Source: Calliphora vicina | Taxonomy: Eukaryota > Arthropoda > Insecta > Diptera > Calliphoridae | DNA length: 64,000 nt | Assembly (NCBI RefSeq): GCF_958450345.1 | Contig: NC_088782.1 | Span: 1,993,501-2,057,500 of the forward strand | Direction: 5' to 3' | In this document: piece by piece, positions 1 through 14,500 of the stretch | Layout of the letters: the number at the start of each line of letters is the position of its first letter | Numbering within the stretch: the stretch's first letter is position 1 | Made by a program: the position numbers and the translations under genes | Notes under the pieces: model-generated | What the model saw: the letters and a program-made list of their open reading frames with translations, nothing else | Databases searched by the model: none | What the model was told of the DNA's origin: nothing

Positions 1-67
1 ATAACAAATTCAATTCAAACATTCAAAGTCATTTCATTAGAAAATATATTGGATGTATGACTTAAAA

Positions 68-640
68 ATGCGGGATTTACAATACTTGGCGTTTTTTGAA
101 CGCGGTATTCGTTTTTAATAACCTTTATGCCATTTTAAATGGGTATATATGTATGTATCTGTCATTTATTCTCACTTAGTTATTGAACATTATAGTGTAA
201 AGAATAACGTTTTTACTTTACTTCTTTAATTTGAAAGAAAACAAAAAAAATGCCGCTGAGGCACAACGATTGCTCTGCAAAGCTTATGGTGAATGGGTTA
301 CATCGGTTTCAAAGTGCGAGAAAGTGTGTTTGTGCGGTTCAGAAGTGGTGATTTTGATACGGAATACAAAGAATTGGATTCATTACACCACGAAGATTGT
401 TGTAAAACTCAACCAGAGCTTGGAAAATCATTGGGAGCTACTCTAGCAGCAATTTCATAATGTTTGAGAGAAGCAGGATTCATCCAAAAGCAGCGAAATG
501 AAAGACGATTTAGCGGCTTAAAAAATAGAAGTTTAATATTATCATGCTTAACAGAAATTCCAATCAAGATTTGACTGTTCTCAACTATGTTCAGCTTTTA
601 ATTTTCATACTGCATGTGTATCTAAAAGCACATAGTAAAA
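68..640 (+). pseudogene. Decayed mauritiana-like mariner, 5' part
   Basis: The leader (GCGGGATTTACA, then GAACGCGGT) matches the copy starting near 55470. The broken frame at 231-446 encodes the transposase N-terminal helix-turn-helix region (AAEAQRLLCKAYGEW). Frameshifts follow by about 450, and the catalytic DDE region is absent. Confidence 0.7.
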
Positions 641-911
641 AGTAATTGCACTATCGTTTTTCAGGTTCATTGCCAAAATATTCACAAACAAAAATAATAT
701 TACTATGTATATTTTATTTCCTAAAACAATGTTTGAAACTTTACACACATCTTCACGCAAAAACTAACAATACGGCTATAAATAAATACAATATTCGAAT
801 GAGTTTACAGTCCCTTCTGCCATACATTCACATTTAAATGTATTTATAGATTTTTGAAATTCCTTATAAAATTATTTAAATATTAAAATGTAAATCAATA
901 ACGCATATACA

Positions 912-1295
912 TTAGGGTAGGCCCGTTTGTACGGAAATGATAAGGGTTTTTTTACAATTTTTTCATATTTCTTTCAAAAGGAAACATATAATATTGGTAT
1001 CATGAGAAAGGTATTTGAAAAGTGTTATCTATGCCGTATCTGAATTCTTCTCCAAATTCAAATGAATCAGTAGCCAACCTTGTTTTAAGCAACTATATTT
1101 TCTTTTAATATTTTTTGCAAAATTCACATGATGAAATATGAAAAAATTCACAAAAATCTTGAAAAATGACCTTTTAGCTGGCTTTACTTTAAACTAACAC
1201 CAGGACAAAAATTTTAAGAAACTTTACCTTAGAATGAATTAAAATTTAATCTCAAATGGTAACAGCCAACATAAATTTGGTTGGTGCCACCCTAA
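912..1295. mobile_element. MITE, 384 bp, TIR TTAGGGTRGGC, 6-bp target duplication
   Basis: The element starts TTAGGGTAGGCCC and ends GGTGCCACCCTAA. TATACA flanks it exactly on both sides (906-911 and 1296-1301). It has no coding capacity. Related termini occur at 29334 and 42207. Confidence 0.65.
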
Positions 1296-4200
1296 TATAC
1301 ACATATGCATATTTACAAATACATATTTTGAATATGTTTTAAAGGTATTTGATGTTGCATAAATATTTAATAATATTATTTTGGGTAATTATTGTTAATA
1401 AACTAAATCAAGTGTTTTACACTGCATATTTAATTAAAACAGAAAGATTTTTCTTTAATTTTCAAAATCAATTTAAAAGAATTAATTTTAAATGTTTAAT
1501 AAAATTTAAGAAAAAGATTTTGCATAGCGTTCAATAGTACAAAAATATAAAGCCATCAATCAATCAAAATATCAATGTATATATTGGAAAAATCATTGAC
1601 GGAAATCCTTAAGCATTTTTACAAAAAAATACCAACAACAAAAAAAAAACCAAATATACAACAAAATCAACAACATATTTTGTTGTTATGTTCTAAAAAA
1701 AATAAAAATAAAATTCATACGAGAGAAATGGAGAAAAACTAAAGCATATTTTTACTAAACTTTCAGCTCAAACTGTATGAGTACACCCGACTCCTTATAT
1801 ACGGATTTTTGAATATTTGTAGAGTTTATTTGTTATAAATCATGAAACTTCAGGCTGTCTAAACAGGATTCAATGTAATCAAAAATATTATACTGTGAGT
1901 TTATGCAAATGTGTGTGTGTATTTAGCATTTGTATGTATGTTTTGGTCTGTTTGTATTTGTTGTGTTATTCCTATAAAACGGAAGTGCAAACAAAAGTTG
2001 TAAAAATGAAATATTTTAAATTAAAAAAAAAAATCTACAAAAAGAATATCAAATAAGCATATTTGTAGAGAAAAAAAGAAGTTTTTTGTTTTGTATATTT
2101 TAAATAAAATATTTAAAGTGAAAAAAACACTATTTTTTCTAACAGTTCTATCTTAAGAAGTACGTACGAAAAATACAAGAATTTAAGTTTATATTTATGG
2201 TCTAGAAATTTATTTGGGTTTCAATTTAAAATCTCAGTATGATTTCCAGTCAGACTATTTTAAAAAACACACATTGAATTTTTGTTACAATGGGAACCAT
2301 TTTAGTCCGATTAGTTCAGTTTTTATACCCTACACCAGCATAGAAGGGAGGGTAATACCCAAAAATATTAGCCCAATAACTTAAAATAGATTTAATAATG
2401 TCCAGGTCGTAATTTTGAAGATATTTCGATGATATACTCAGTGTAGGGTATGATATATTCCGGTTTGACCCACTATACTTTATTTCTTTCTATTGTTTTT
2501 TTTGTTGTTTTTTTTTTGTAGTAAGTAGCACTCGAAATTTGTCTTAAATTGTCATATTTATCTACCATTCCTGAAAATAATTCCATTTTACAACGCAGTT
2601 TACAACGTATTTATTCCCTAATACTGTTTGTTTATTCCATGCTGATAAACAACATGCCATTCAAATTGATACACAAATGTCACCCAATTATTTTATTTCA
2701 ATAATTTTTTGTATTTTTTTGTTGTACCTACATATACATATAATTCAGAGTCAACATCTTGAATATATTTTTTATTCCATCATAATGGTTTGCGACACAC
2801 GCAAAAGAACCTTAACTTTTCTATATTATTATAAACAGCAAATCGCGCTTTATGATTTCTTTATAATATTACAAGTATTTATTAACATTTTTTCCCCTTC
2901 AAAAAAAAAGTTTACTCGTGTACTTACTTTGTTGTCGACGTGAGACCCTTAAAAAAGCAGTAATCTTTTTATTTTATTTGGAGACACCATCTGTTTGTGA
3001 TGACTGCAATGACTGACTGACTGTGTGATGATAAGTTATTGAAATTATACAATAAATAAAATACAAATCAATTTTTTAACTGCATAATTTGATTGTTTTT
3101 TAAAAAATATTACTTTAAAATTTACTATAAATAAGAGAAATTACAAAAAATTACAACCTTTAATACAAAGAGGATTATTTTGAAAACTCTAACTGAAATC
3201 TTCCAAAAAGAATAAAACATAACACAAATGCAATGAAAAAGTAAAAAACTACACTCAATGTAGATATTTTAACCCAGCAAACAATTTGAAAATATTTCAA
3301 TAGGTCGTATTTTGTATAAAGAAATATTAGCGGTATTCACAATGTAGAGCACTTTAGCAGAACCAAAAACAAAATAATTTAGAAGGTAGAAGTCATAGAA
3401 TAAACACATAGAACGGAAGGAGAGAGTAATATATATGGAAAAATTACTCTCTTTTCACACATACGGGTGATACAATAACAAAATACATGCAATACATTTT
3501 CATGAATTAGGTTTTTGACAACAGACTTAGGTTTTTGGCTCTCAGTTACCTATCTAGTTGTTGTCTATGGTAGAAGTTCTTACTTTACACTTTTGCATTT
3601 CAAACTATATGAGGTAATTTTAGATTTGATATTTCATGACATTTTTTTTTTTGTTTTTGAAATAAATTTAATTTTAAAATATTGTTACGTTTTTTATTGT
3701 TACCTTTTAAAAACGGTGGCTTATTTCCTTTAGATAAAACGTATACTTTCGATTGCAAATAAAAGCAGTTTAGTAGTTTAAAATTTACTCTTTATTTATT
3801 AAAATTTACACAACAAAAGTTTAAATAGTCACTATGTGTTTTTATATAAATACACATTTGTAATTCACAATAATACACACACTTAAATTACACTTTATAA
3901 TGTACAAGAATGTAGTTGATGTTAACTCTAATTGCGCCTAGGATAAACTGACTACCGACTGTACCCGCTGCCATTATTTATACAGCACCATCTTCCTTCT
4001 AGTAGCTTCATGAATTTACTCTATTATTTATATATTCAGCAAAATATAAGCCGAATTCGCATTTCTAAATATTGAGACGATCTGTCCATAAGTCTGTCAA
4101 GTCGTTCTTGACATAATATACATTCTTACTTGTTTTATGCGATTATGTTGATTTTCAATACAAAACTGCGTATTACAATGATATTTATTTAAGATAAATC

Positions 4201-5741
4201 TCATTCATTTTGGATATATGCGTATTTTGTAAAGAATTTGCAAATCTTTCTAGAATAATTCTTTCAAAATATCCCAGCTGTTCTACCTACCATTGACATC
4301 ACCACTAGTTATTTACATAGCTATGTGACCAGTTATTTTAACATTTTAACGACAACACGTCTTCAAGGCTACTTGACCACCGATGCCGCTGTAGCCAAGT
4401 TACGCAATTGTTGCTAGTGATTTTTACAGTCGCGTAGTCGGTAGCCTGCTGCCGTGAATGTGTTTATTGCAAGACTCCACATAAATCACAATACGGATTA
4501 CAAAAAAAAAACTTAGTGACAATTGCCTTTCCAAAAAAGTAAATTCTGGGGGTAAAATAAGTACTTCTTAAAGTGTAGTTCCAAAAAATTTGTAAAGTGC
4601 CTACACGCTAGATTAATTAAAGACACTGAAGTGACAATTACTTCTTATGTAGTCAATGTAGAACTGCAGGGATATTCCATTTTCAAAATTCAAACATTAA
4701 GTGGCCTACGAGTAGTATGATTAATATTTTTCTAAATATTATTTACATGACTCCAGAAGACTGTTCAGGTTTTTCGCCTTTTCTTTCAAAATATATAGCA
4801 ATTTTTATAACTTTTATGAGATAGTAATTCCAGTTTTTATTTATCAATAAATGTTAAACGATGACTGAGAAATAAAAATAGTATATGTTGGGTAATCGTA
4901 ACACCAAAACCAAACCAACAAGTGCAACTTCTCGTAGAACAAGTACTTGTATGAATAAACTCATACACACTTGTTAAAATAAAATATATGAGAGTTAGGA
5001 GAATTTAAACAATGAATAGGAGAGGAAGGAGAGAAATAAGAAGTGTGTAGTAGTTGGTGGTTGTGCAAGTTCGTATTAGGGGGCAAGGATGGTTGAGCTT
5101 TTGTATACAAACAAAATATGTACATAAAATGTATACAAAAAAAAAACAAAATAAAAATAAAAGAGAACTTCTCTAGTATTAGAGGGGGCTTAACTGTAAA
5201 ATACGAGCTCAAGAGTCTTTGGCATTTTGATTTATGTGTGTGTTGTACGTTTAGAATAATATGCTAACACACACTCGTACACACAAACACTTCAAAAACT
5301 TAGTGTGTGCAATAAAATTCATAGAAAAAAGCGCATTTTTATTGTAGTGAAATTCTATCAACACAAAACCAACAACAATAATAACCATAAAAAAGCGAGA
5401 GAACACAAAAACAAAAACAAAACTAACGATTTATTGATATGCTTAGTAAATCATATTTGAATTGTGGCAACAAAATCTATCACAAAAAATAAACAAAAAG
5501 AGCGAACAATAATGATAATAAATCAATGGTTTTATTAAACAAAAAATAATAATAAAAATAAATAAAAATTTTGAAAATTTGAATAACAGTAATTTTTCAA
5601 AAGGAAACTTAGCATAAATTCGAGTATATTTAGCAAAATATGTACTAGTACTTATATGTTTTATGGTATTGCCTTAATTTTTTACTATTTTATTTAGTAT
5701 ATGCTTTAGATATTAATATCTGTTAAAATTTTGTATTTTAG
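1296..5741. other. Non-coding DNA upstream of the LMX1-type exons
   Basis: I see no supported gene. A short dispersed repeat (TATACCCTACAC at 2326 to GTGTAGGGTAT at 2441) lies at about 2321-2490. GT-rich and CA-rich simple sequence occurs near 1905-1950 and 5225-5300. The region probably contains an intron and control DNA of the LMX1-type gene, and possibly its undetected first exon. Confidence 0.5.
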
Positions 5742-7650
5742 GTGTCGATCAAATAAAATGCGAGAAAAATTTTGAGGTGTGTGAAGGCTGTGGCCAGAAA
5801 ATCCATGATCGTTATCTTATGAATGTGGGCGATACGAATTGGCATGAAAGTTGTTTGGCCTGTTGCTATTGTGGTATGCAACTGCATCAGACTTGTTATA
5901 CGCGCAATGGCAAGCTCTATTGCAAAATGGACTACGAAAGGTAAGTGCAAAACAATTAAATAAAAGAAAACTAACTGCAACATAAGGTTTCTTACATTTT
6001 GGCCCATGAAATCAGATGTACCAACACGGTTATAAGTGATATCAAAACAGTTATTTTATAACAGTTATTTTGTGACTTTAAAAATAAAAATACATCTAAA
6101 GCAATTATTATTCAACGTAAAAATAAAAGTTCGCATGAAAAATTAGCTTTAAATTAGTTTTAAACAAACTCATTTGAGGAGTTTTATAATGAGGATTTTT
6201 GAATAAATTGTCATTAAAATAAAAACAAGTGGGATTTTAATTTGCTATTGTGTCTATTGTTAAATTGTTGTTTTTTTTTAAACATATAAAATTATATCAG
6301 ACAGACTCAATAAAGAATGATACTGAAAAAAGTAGAAAATAAACGAAAAGAGTTTTATTTTCAGACGGAAAAAATAAAACTCCTCAAATTAGTTTTTTTT
6401 CTGACGGGAAAAATAAAATTCCTCAAATGAGTTTTTTTATGACGACTATTTAAAACTCTTTTTTTAAGAGTTTCATGAGAACTTTTATTTTCATGTTGAA
6501 AAATAACTGTTAACTGTGGAGTTCTGATCATTATTTTAATATCACCATAGATTCTGAAAGAGCATGCTATACGAATCTATTGGATTTGTGTATAACCGTT
6601 ATTTACGGTCCCTTCTTTTAAACATTTATTTGAAACATACATTTCAACAGTGTTTATTTTCTTTAATTTCTAGATTATTCTCCTTCAAATGTGCCGCTTG
6701 CTGTCATCCCATACTGCCTCAAGACATGGTCATGCGTCCCCTAAACAATTTAATATTTCATTTGTCCTGTTTCGTTTGTGTGGCCTGTCGCATTCCCCTG
6801 CAAAAAGGCGAACAATTTCTGTTAAGGGACGGTCAAATAATTTGTTTTAGACATGATCTGGAAAAGGAAATGTTTTTAGCGGCCGCGGCTGCCCAACATT
6901 GTGGTTATTTGGGCTTAGATGAAGATGATCTAATGAGACCCAGAGATGGTCGTAGAGGGCCCAAGAGACCGCGAACAATATTGACCTCACAGCAACGCAA
7001 ACAATTCAAGGCCTCATTTGAACAGTCGCCCAAACCGTGTCGTAAAGTAAGAGAAGCTTTGGCCAAAGACACCGGGCTGTCGGTGAGAGTGGTGCAAGTG
7101 TGGTTCCAAAACCAAAGAGCCAAAATGAAGAAGATACAGCGTAAAGCTAAAAATAGTCGTGGCGGTAGCGGCAATGGAGGAGACGACAAAGACAAGGATA
7201 AATTGGATAAGGAGGGTATTAAACAGGAGGGTGGTTCAGCTTCGGGTAGTGAAAATGGTTATTTGGGCATGGATAGTTCATATGCCACGCAACCATTAAA
7301 TCCAAATCTACCTTTTTCACCAGATGGTAAGTGTTTTTTTCTTATTTTATCTTTGAAAAAGAAAAAACAATTAATTAATTATTTATTTCTCTCTTTTAGA
7401 CTATCCCGCCAATTCAAATGATAGTTTCTGCAGTTCAGATCTTTCTTTAGATGGCAGCAATTTCGATCATTTAGATGATGATGCCGATTCATTATCACTT
7501 AACAACTTGGAATTGCAATCGTCCTCGTCATCGGGTCACCATCACAACTCCAATCCTCAAGATATTTTAGCCAATTTAAATAACAGCCTTATAAATCCCA
7601 TTGATAAATTGTATCTCATGCAAAATTCATATTTTCAAGGTGAATCTTAA
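5742..7650 (+). CDS. Lmx1a: LMX1-type LIM-homeodomain transcription factor, 3' part of gene
   Basis: Three coding exons, 5742-5940, 6674-7326 and 7400-7650 (stop TAA), join through GT-AG introns with matching phases to give 366 visible residues. LIM1 (about residues 13-65) keeps the C-x2-C / H-x2-C / C-x2-C / C-D zinc ligands. LIM2 (about 72-127) is also complete. The homeodomain (about 161-220) has the LMX1 signature KRPRTILTSQQ and helix 3 VVQVWFQNQRAKMKK. The C-terminus contains NPIDKLYLMQNSYF, the conserved LMX1A/LMX1B tail motif. The linker is Asp/Lys- and Ser/Gly-rich. The family acts as nuclear DNA-binding regulators of neuronal identity. The first visible exon starts in phase 2 at its acceptor, so at least one N-terminal exon lies upstream; I found none in 1-5741. 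Drosophila has two LMX1 paralogues (CG32105/Lmx1a and CG4328). LMX1 membership is near certain; the choice of paralogue is a guess. Confidence 0.92.
6033..6550. mobile_element. Possible MITE inside LMX1-type intron
   Basis: Outer ends GTGATATCAAAACAGTTATT (about 6037) and, inverted, GTGATATTAAAA (about 6546) plus AACAGTTATTTTT (about 6495) resemble each other. Inside is an approximately 41-bp tandem duplication (about 6363-6440; GACGGRAAAAATAAAAYTCC). No clear target duplication. Confidence 0.4.
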
Positions 7651-7897
7651 ACTATTTTTAGGAAACAAGTTAAACAAATTATTGTACGAATTTATTAGCA
7701 AGTAATTAATACCCCAACAAACTAAAAACAAAGAAAATTCAAAACATGAAACGGAGGCAATTCTAGCAAGTAGTTTTTTTTTAAAAATACAACTAAAATC
7801 GTAAAATGATTTTAAATTAATTAATTATAATAACAAAATCTAGCACAACGTAACTGTGTTGTAGTTTATTACTTTAAAGTATTGTAGTTTGTATTGA

Positions 7898-7903
7898 AAT
7901 AAA
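7898..7903 (+). promoter_or_regulatory. Poly(A) signal candidate for the LMX1-type gene
   Basis: A canonical AATAAA lies about 250 nt after the stop codon, in an AT-rich 3' UTR with no competing open frame. More AATAAA hexamers follow at about 8245-8255, so longer 3' ends are possible before the convergent cubilin gene. Confidence 0.5.
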
Positions 7904-8391
7904 GCTATTTTTAAAATCGTATATAAATAATTCCCAAAATGTGATTAAACAAATGAATGTGTGTATGTCAAAATATTTAAATACATGCATGCATGCATAT
8001 ATTTTAAACATCCTAACTGTATAATATTTGTTTAAATTTTATTTGAATGTTTTTAATTTAGCCCTCTGTAATTATTTGTATATTTAAATTTAGCCTGTAT
8101 AAAATGTGTTTGTATTGTAAATATTTATTTATTTATTTTTTATTTATTTATTCACTAATTATAATGAAATTGTTATAAAGTTTATAAATATATTATTTAT
8201 TTGTCACATATATTGATAAAAAAGCAAAAAACCAAAAACAAAATAATAAATAAAAATGTTAGTCATTAAAAAAAACTTGTTACTGTTTTTCTTGCGCTTT
8301 CATTTGCACTAGTATACAGTGGGGCAGAATCAAAAATTGAAAATTTCATTGAGTTTTGTTAATAAATAAAGATTTTATTACATATTACATA

Positions 8392-8397
8392 TTTATT
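8392..8397 (-). promoter_or_regulatory. Poly(A) signal candidate for cubilin
   Basis: Minus-strand AATAAA about 168 nt beyond the TAA stop at 8565; another lies at 8374-8379. The two convergent genes would then end roughly 450 bp apart, with a Transib-like terminal sequence (8317-8328, CAGTGGGGCAGA) between them. Confidence 0.45.
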
Positions 8398-8564
8398 GAG
8401 TTTCTAAAACTAAAATTTGTATCAAAATTTTAATTGGATTGCAATAAATTTCTTACAAAATACTTCACTGAATTATAAAGTTGAATAGCAATAACATTTT
8501 TATTTTTCAGAAATGCCAACACAAATTCTTAATTTAGAACAGAGTTATAATAATAATTTTTAAT

Positions 8565-11500
8565 TTAATGATTATTTATAACAAATCCACTTCGTTCCGT
8601 TTCATAATTTAAAGTACTGTAGCTCAATGTCCAGCCTTTACCATCGAAATTCGGTGATTTTTTAGAAATAATTGCTACATGGGCACTGCTTGATTTTATA
8701 TTATCCGGTGCATTGGAGCCACATAGAGTTTTTAGTAGTTTTTCAGTACCATTGGGCAAAATTTCAACAATTTTAACATTATCCAAATGGCAATTAGTAA
8801 TTGCTCCCATATCGAAATCTATATTTAAAAGAAAAACAAATAGTTAGAAGTTTCGTTTCCACAAACTGCATTGATTGGCAATAAATTCATCACAATTGGT
8901 CAATTCACAAGGTCTCTTATCATGTCATATTGTCATTTTATATATTTACCATAAAATTGTAAATTTTTAAGACTAGTAACGGGTGTTATAATATCCCAGC
9001 GACATTCCGAAAAATTACGATCGTTTTCGAAGTCCGGGCTGGTGAATTGTGCCTCATTAGATGTAAATATTCCACCACAACCGGGTTTTAAATTACGATC
9101 ACTTGCTGAGTATACCATGGATAGCGTCGTATACTCTGCTGCCTCAATGCGAACGGCATTGGTTTTGGTGTATAAATTGATAGTTAAGTAAGCATTTTGA
9201 CAACGATTTAATAAAGTTTCATTTGTTTTGAGATCAATTATCTGAAAGGAAGAAAAAAATACAAATTAAAACACTGAAATGAAACACTTTTTTGCATTAA
9301 AGCCCATTGCATACAAATTGCTGACTTTGCTTATAGACTATTCAATATTGTTTTTTTATTAAATTATGGGGGCACAAATCTGAAAGATCAGAAATACTCG
9401 TACTTTGTTGAATATATATGAAAAACTAGGTACAGATTATGGACCTATAGATCCTGATTATGCACCTATTTTTTCAGATATATTCAACAAACTACGAGTA
9501 TTTCTGATCTTTCAGAGGGGTGAAAACATCGGCCACTAAACCATTCCTCATTCGAAAACCATCCGTGGGTTTTCAGAAACCTGGCTTTCAAACAATTTGC
9601 CCCGATCTGAATACTCTGGATTACAAATTGTGGACCGTGTCCTCTAACATGGTTTGCCATTCTTAAGACTGCATTGCGACTTAAAGCGTGCGTGAAGGGC
9701 AAAAGTGGACATTTCTAATGAGACAACAGTATTTATGTCCCTAACCCTAACCGGGTTGAGTTCGGGTATATAAATAAATGATGCTGAATTCTTTAAATAC
9801 ATATTTTAATAATAAAATAGTTAAAAAAAATTAATTCTAACTTGTAAGGGTATCTAAGGGCTTCATTTTATAAAACGCAACGATAAACGTTAAACAAATT
9901 TTGTATGGAAAAAAATTCAAGTTTAAAACCTTTCCAAACGTTTCGTTTTATAAAATGAGGCCCTAAGTATCTAATTAGTTAATACTAAAACAAAGAAAAT
10001 ACATACCTTAAAGTGCAACTTAGTACAGTCATAGTTTTTGAAATATAGCGAAGTGATGAAAAAGTTTAGTGTATAATTCTCTGGCACTACTATGGTATCC
10101 ATACAAACTTCGTTTTCCTTTCCATATCCCCGATATTCAATATTCTTACTTAGCAAATTATAAGTACGATTACAAGCTTAGAATTTGAAGAGAACAACAT
10201 ATTTTAGATTTGTTATGATATATATTTATTATTGTATTATTCTTACCATCAATTCTTTGAACAACAAACTCGAAACCTTTTCCCTCCTCTGTGAAATCAC
10301 TGTGAAATGTTATGTCCACATAATCCTGGTAACTTTTATTGGAGATAATAGTGAAATTTTTAGCTTTACCGCATAAATTATTTACAGCCTGCAAATAAAA
10401 GCATTGTACAAATGAAGCTAAAACTATGACCGCTCTTTGTAGAGTATTGTATCTCTTGGTGCTGAATATTTGAGCAAAATCGGATAACAGGGACGAAACA
10501 AAATTGTTTAACCAGCCATTGGACCTTAGCCATTCCAAATTGGTTAAAACATCACCCCAACTACTTTAATCAACACAAAAGCTCGTATTAGAGTTATCCG
10601 ATTTGGCAAAAAATTTCAACAGTCAACTGCAACAATAACCAGCTATCCTAAGATTCATAAAATACAACTAAATTATTACTTACATAGGTATCTCTAATAT
10701 TTATATAATCCAAACATTTGTCCGTGACTTGTGATTTATTTTGCAAGTCCATGTAATTGAACAAGAATTCCAATTGGTTTGAAGAAATCAAGCGCCAAGT
10801 GCAATGAACATTGGCTCCATATTTAGCTAATCCATTGGGCGGGAATGTGAATTTATATTTCTGCAAAAGTAATTCATGAATAAAATTAAAACATTTCTGA
10901 GTTTACATCGCAAGGCTCAACATGCGATTGCTCACCTCATTATCACCCAATTTGTATTCGGTGAGACCGCATTCTGTCTTTTCCATTTTAAGGATTATTT
11001 CAAAATTATATTGACCCGGTTTATCGGCATTCAATTTTATTGAGGCAAACTCATGGGAACTAATAAACGTCGTATTCGTGCTGGACGGAGAACAAAATTT
11101 ACCAAAAGACACATCATATGTTGTTGGATTGTCAAATATTTCCAAATAATTGCAATTATTTTCGCATTTCATTTGGCGATTTTGACACGTTGAGTTGGCG
11201 GTATTTATTTGTAACTTTTTAATCTCGACTCGTATGCGATAATCCTTGGGAGCGGTTATACGATAATTACATATGTACTCTTCGCTAGAGTTGATTTTCA
11301 AAACGCGAACCAATGTTAAGGGAGAATTGCCTTCGGTGAGTGAAATGCGCTCATTGCAATTCGCTATAAATACAATGTGGGCTTCAAAACCCTTTCCCGA
11401 GCCCGAACTATCCGAAATGGCATTTATAACTGCCTGATTACTATCTACAACTATAGGGGTATTGGTGGAGTAGTTGCCGCTTAACTTGGCCACAAGTTTT

Positions 11501-14500
11501 TCCTTTTTAATTTGAACTCCGCTATAAATGCTAAGATGATCGTAATTCTCTTCAGTGGAAAAATATTTAAATCTCACAGCAATGGAGTGTTCGGGCGGTG
11601 CTGTTATGTACCAGATGCAATTCATGTTATCGTCATAAGTATTTTCCGTTTCATGTTTTAGAGGTCGTATGACAGTGGGTGCTGTCAAATTGCCACCGCA
11701 CGTATCGTAGGCATATTCCAAAGTGAATTTCTGTCCTACATACGAATCATATGTAAAACGTAGATAATTGTAAGCTCTCTCTTCCAATTCGAGCTGACAA
11801 TGTTGCGTTCCCAACATGTCAAGTCCATTTTCATCACGTTTGTTGACCGTCATTAAACCCAGTCTACAAGAGTCTCGAACAAAGACCATAGGTTGGTTGT
11901 CAAACTTTGCTCGGACAACTATTCGTTTATCGGTTTCATTTGCTTTGAACATGTATTGACAATGCAGTCTACGCCAACTTCTGGCATTGTTTGGTGGACT
12001 TACAATGAATTGTGGTTGGGTTGAAGTAACATTCACCTCCAAGTAACAATGAGTTTGAACAACAAACTCGAAACCTTCAGTAGTTACATTTTCATTTGTA
12101 CGGAATATAAGCTGAAGGCGATTTGAAGTTGAATTATATACGGATGGTACCTCCCTACCGCAAAAACGTGCCTCGGGCATCCAAAGTCCGTCGCTGTCAC
12201 GCTGAATTTCCAAATAGTCCTTTGTACAGTTGGGAGAATTCTCAATAAAGAATCTGCCCAGAAACTGCACTTGCAGATATAGACCCGGTTTGGTATGGAA
12301 TATCCAAGAGCACTCTTGATTGTTCTTATAGGAAGTCTGGTCAATCCTAATGGAGGAAGTGGTCATATCGACCATAGTTTCACTAGAGCACGAGAGGCTC
12401 TTCTCTATTCTCAAGGCAAAAGCTGATTTTTCCGCACGATAATGACTGGAACTGTATACCAGGAAGGTATTACGCTTTGATATTAAGTATTCAAAATTAT
12501 CAATGGAACTGTCTTTACAAATCTTTCTAGCTGAGGTACGGTTCATCCACTGACCCTCAATTATTTCAACATACTCATTCTCACAAGATTCTGTGAATGA
12601 GAAATTTCCGATTAATTTAAATTCTCTGCTCTTGTCCGTCCCATACGATACAAATGGTTTCACTAAGGTCCACACACATACGATTTGTCTCCCGTTATAG
12701 TTTGTATTTCCTTGAGGATAGTTAATATCCTTGCCAGTGTTTACGACAGTGACTACACCGCCACATGGATACTTCCTATAAGACATCTTCAATCTCTGTA
12801 TGCGACTAGCGGCATTTTGATTGATCGAAAGAGAACCCGTAGGTTGGGATTGTGCATGTATGTAATCGGTTAGATTATTACCATAATATGTGTTCAAATA
12901 GAGGTCCTTAAATATTAATGGATTCTTATATAATCCCATTCTTCCGTTACCAGTGACAACAAGTGTGGAGATATTGAATGCTATGGTCTCACCTTCATTC
13001 AGTTTTATTTTAATTCCACAATAGAAATTGTCACTGAAGACGGTATCCAAGCCAGGTATATTTATTGAACCTATACTATGCTCTTCGTCTATATCGGTCG
13101 GACAGGGAGATTCCTCATTTGAGCTATAACGGGCTTTTAAAGGTCGCAATATTGAATCAGATCTTGGTACCACGATTTTCAAATACATCAAGTTATCCGT
13201 TGATTGTAGGACAGTATTGGGATTAAACGTACTAGTTGTGAATGATGTAATTTCTGAGGTTAAATCGAAATTATTAAAAAGGGAAATACGGAATGGGCTG
13301 GAAAGGAAAGGAAATACGTTTTTTGTTTCAATTAATATTTATCAATAATACGATAGCATTATAACCTATATATAGATATAGATAGTTTTTTCAGTTCAGC
13401 AGTTATTCTTACTTACGTTGTCAAATTTTGATCCTTTATATCTTCCATATTTAGAAAATCCAAACGAACTCTTTGCTTTTTAGGCACAGTAATCTTCCAA
13501 GTGCATGTATTCTGATAGTGAGGCTTAGCTGCAAGGTTCATGGTAATCTGGCCGGAAACACCATTTATTGTATTGGAACAATAGGTACTATCCGAATTGA
13601 ATTTCATTGAAAATCCTCTATAGTTGACTGTTTTTAAGAAGGTATGGAATCGTATAATGGCCTTATTGGATGCAATCAGGAATTCAGTTCTATTTGTAGT
13701 ATTGCCATATACCATTATGGGTGGAATATTAGCATCAGCACCATCTATGGTAATAATTTCCAAATGGTCGGATGAGCTCAGTTTAGTTTCGTCGAAGGGC
13801 AGATTTATATCAATGAGATTTAAGCGTATTAGGCTTTTGCCTTGTAAGTTAATGACAAAATCACACTGTGTAGATGATGGATATGATGCCGGGTATCCGG
13901 GAGACATAATATTGCCAAAGTTTTCTGTGTATGTACCACCACACCGGCTAATTGAAATTCGTGCCTTAAATCCATTGCGAGGTTCCGCTATGTCCGTCAG
14001 ATAGTGCATGTACAATATATTTTGTGTGGTCCTTAAGTTAGAAGGTTTACGGCAGTAACGTCCTAAATTTCGCGATAATGAAGTAGAACCATCAAAGAGT
14101 TCTAGATATTCCTGAGAGCAATATCTGGAATTCATGTCGAAACGCTCTAAGAACTCTACTTCAATTATTTCTCCTTGGGGTGCCACTATTCGCCACTCGC
14201 ACTCAGTATGTGGATGTGGCACATTGGGATACAGTGGCGAGGTGATATTTATCACTGAAGCTTGTGGTATTAAACGTATTTCTTCACTACATTCGGAATA
14301 TTCGCGATATGTCAGATTCCAGAACTTAGTACGTGAAAGTTTTGCACTTATCTTATCCAGATTTAGTTTATATTTGATGGTCAAATGGTTGCTGGTGGAA
14401 TTTACATGGATTGAGGTGATATTTTGCGGATAGCATAATCTTCCGGGTGATATGAGTGGTGCATGATCATCTACACCATCGTAAAGCATCGCATGTGTAC

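Noticed and set aside
3684..4520. Solo LTR starting TGTTACG
   Set aside because: I could not find a matching CA end with a target duplication or any primer-binding site, so I left it unannotated.
6905..7195. 96-codon minus-strand frame opposite the homeobox
   Set aside because: Antisense shadow of the LMX1 coding exon; the sense strand has clear LIM and homeodomain motifs.
9484..9702. Extra cubilin exon
   Set aside because: No CUB pattern, and flanking exons already join in phase with good splice sites; the sequence sits beside a foldback hairpin and looks inserted.
13624..14004. 126-codon plus-strand frame within cubilin
   Set aside because: Antisense shadow of the 1.8-kb cubilin exon.
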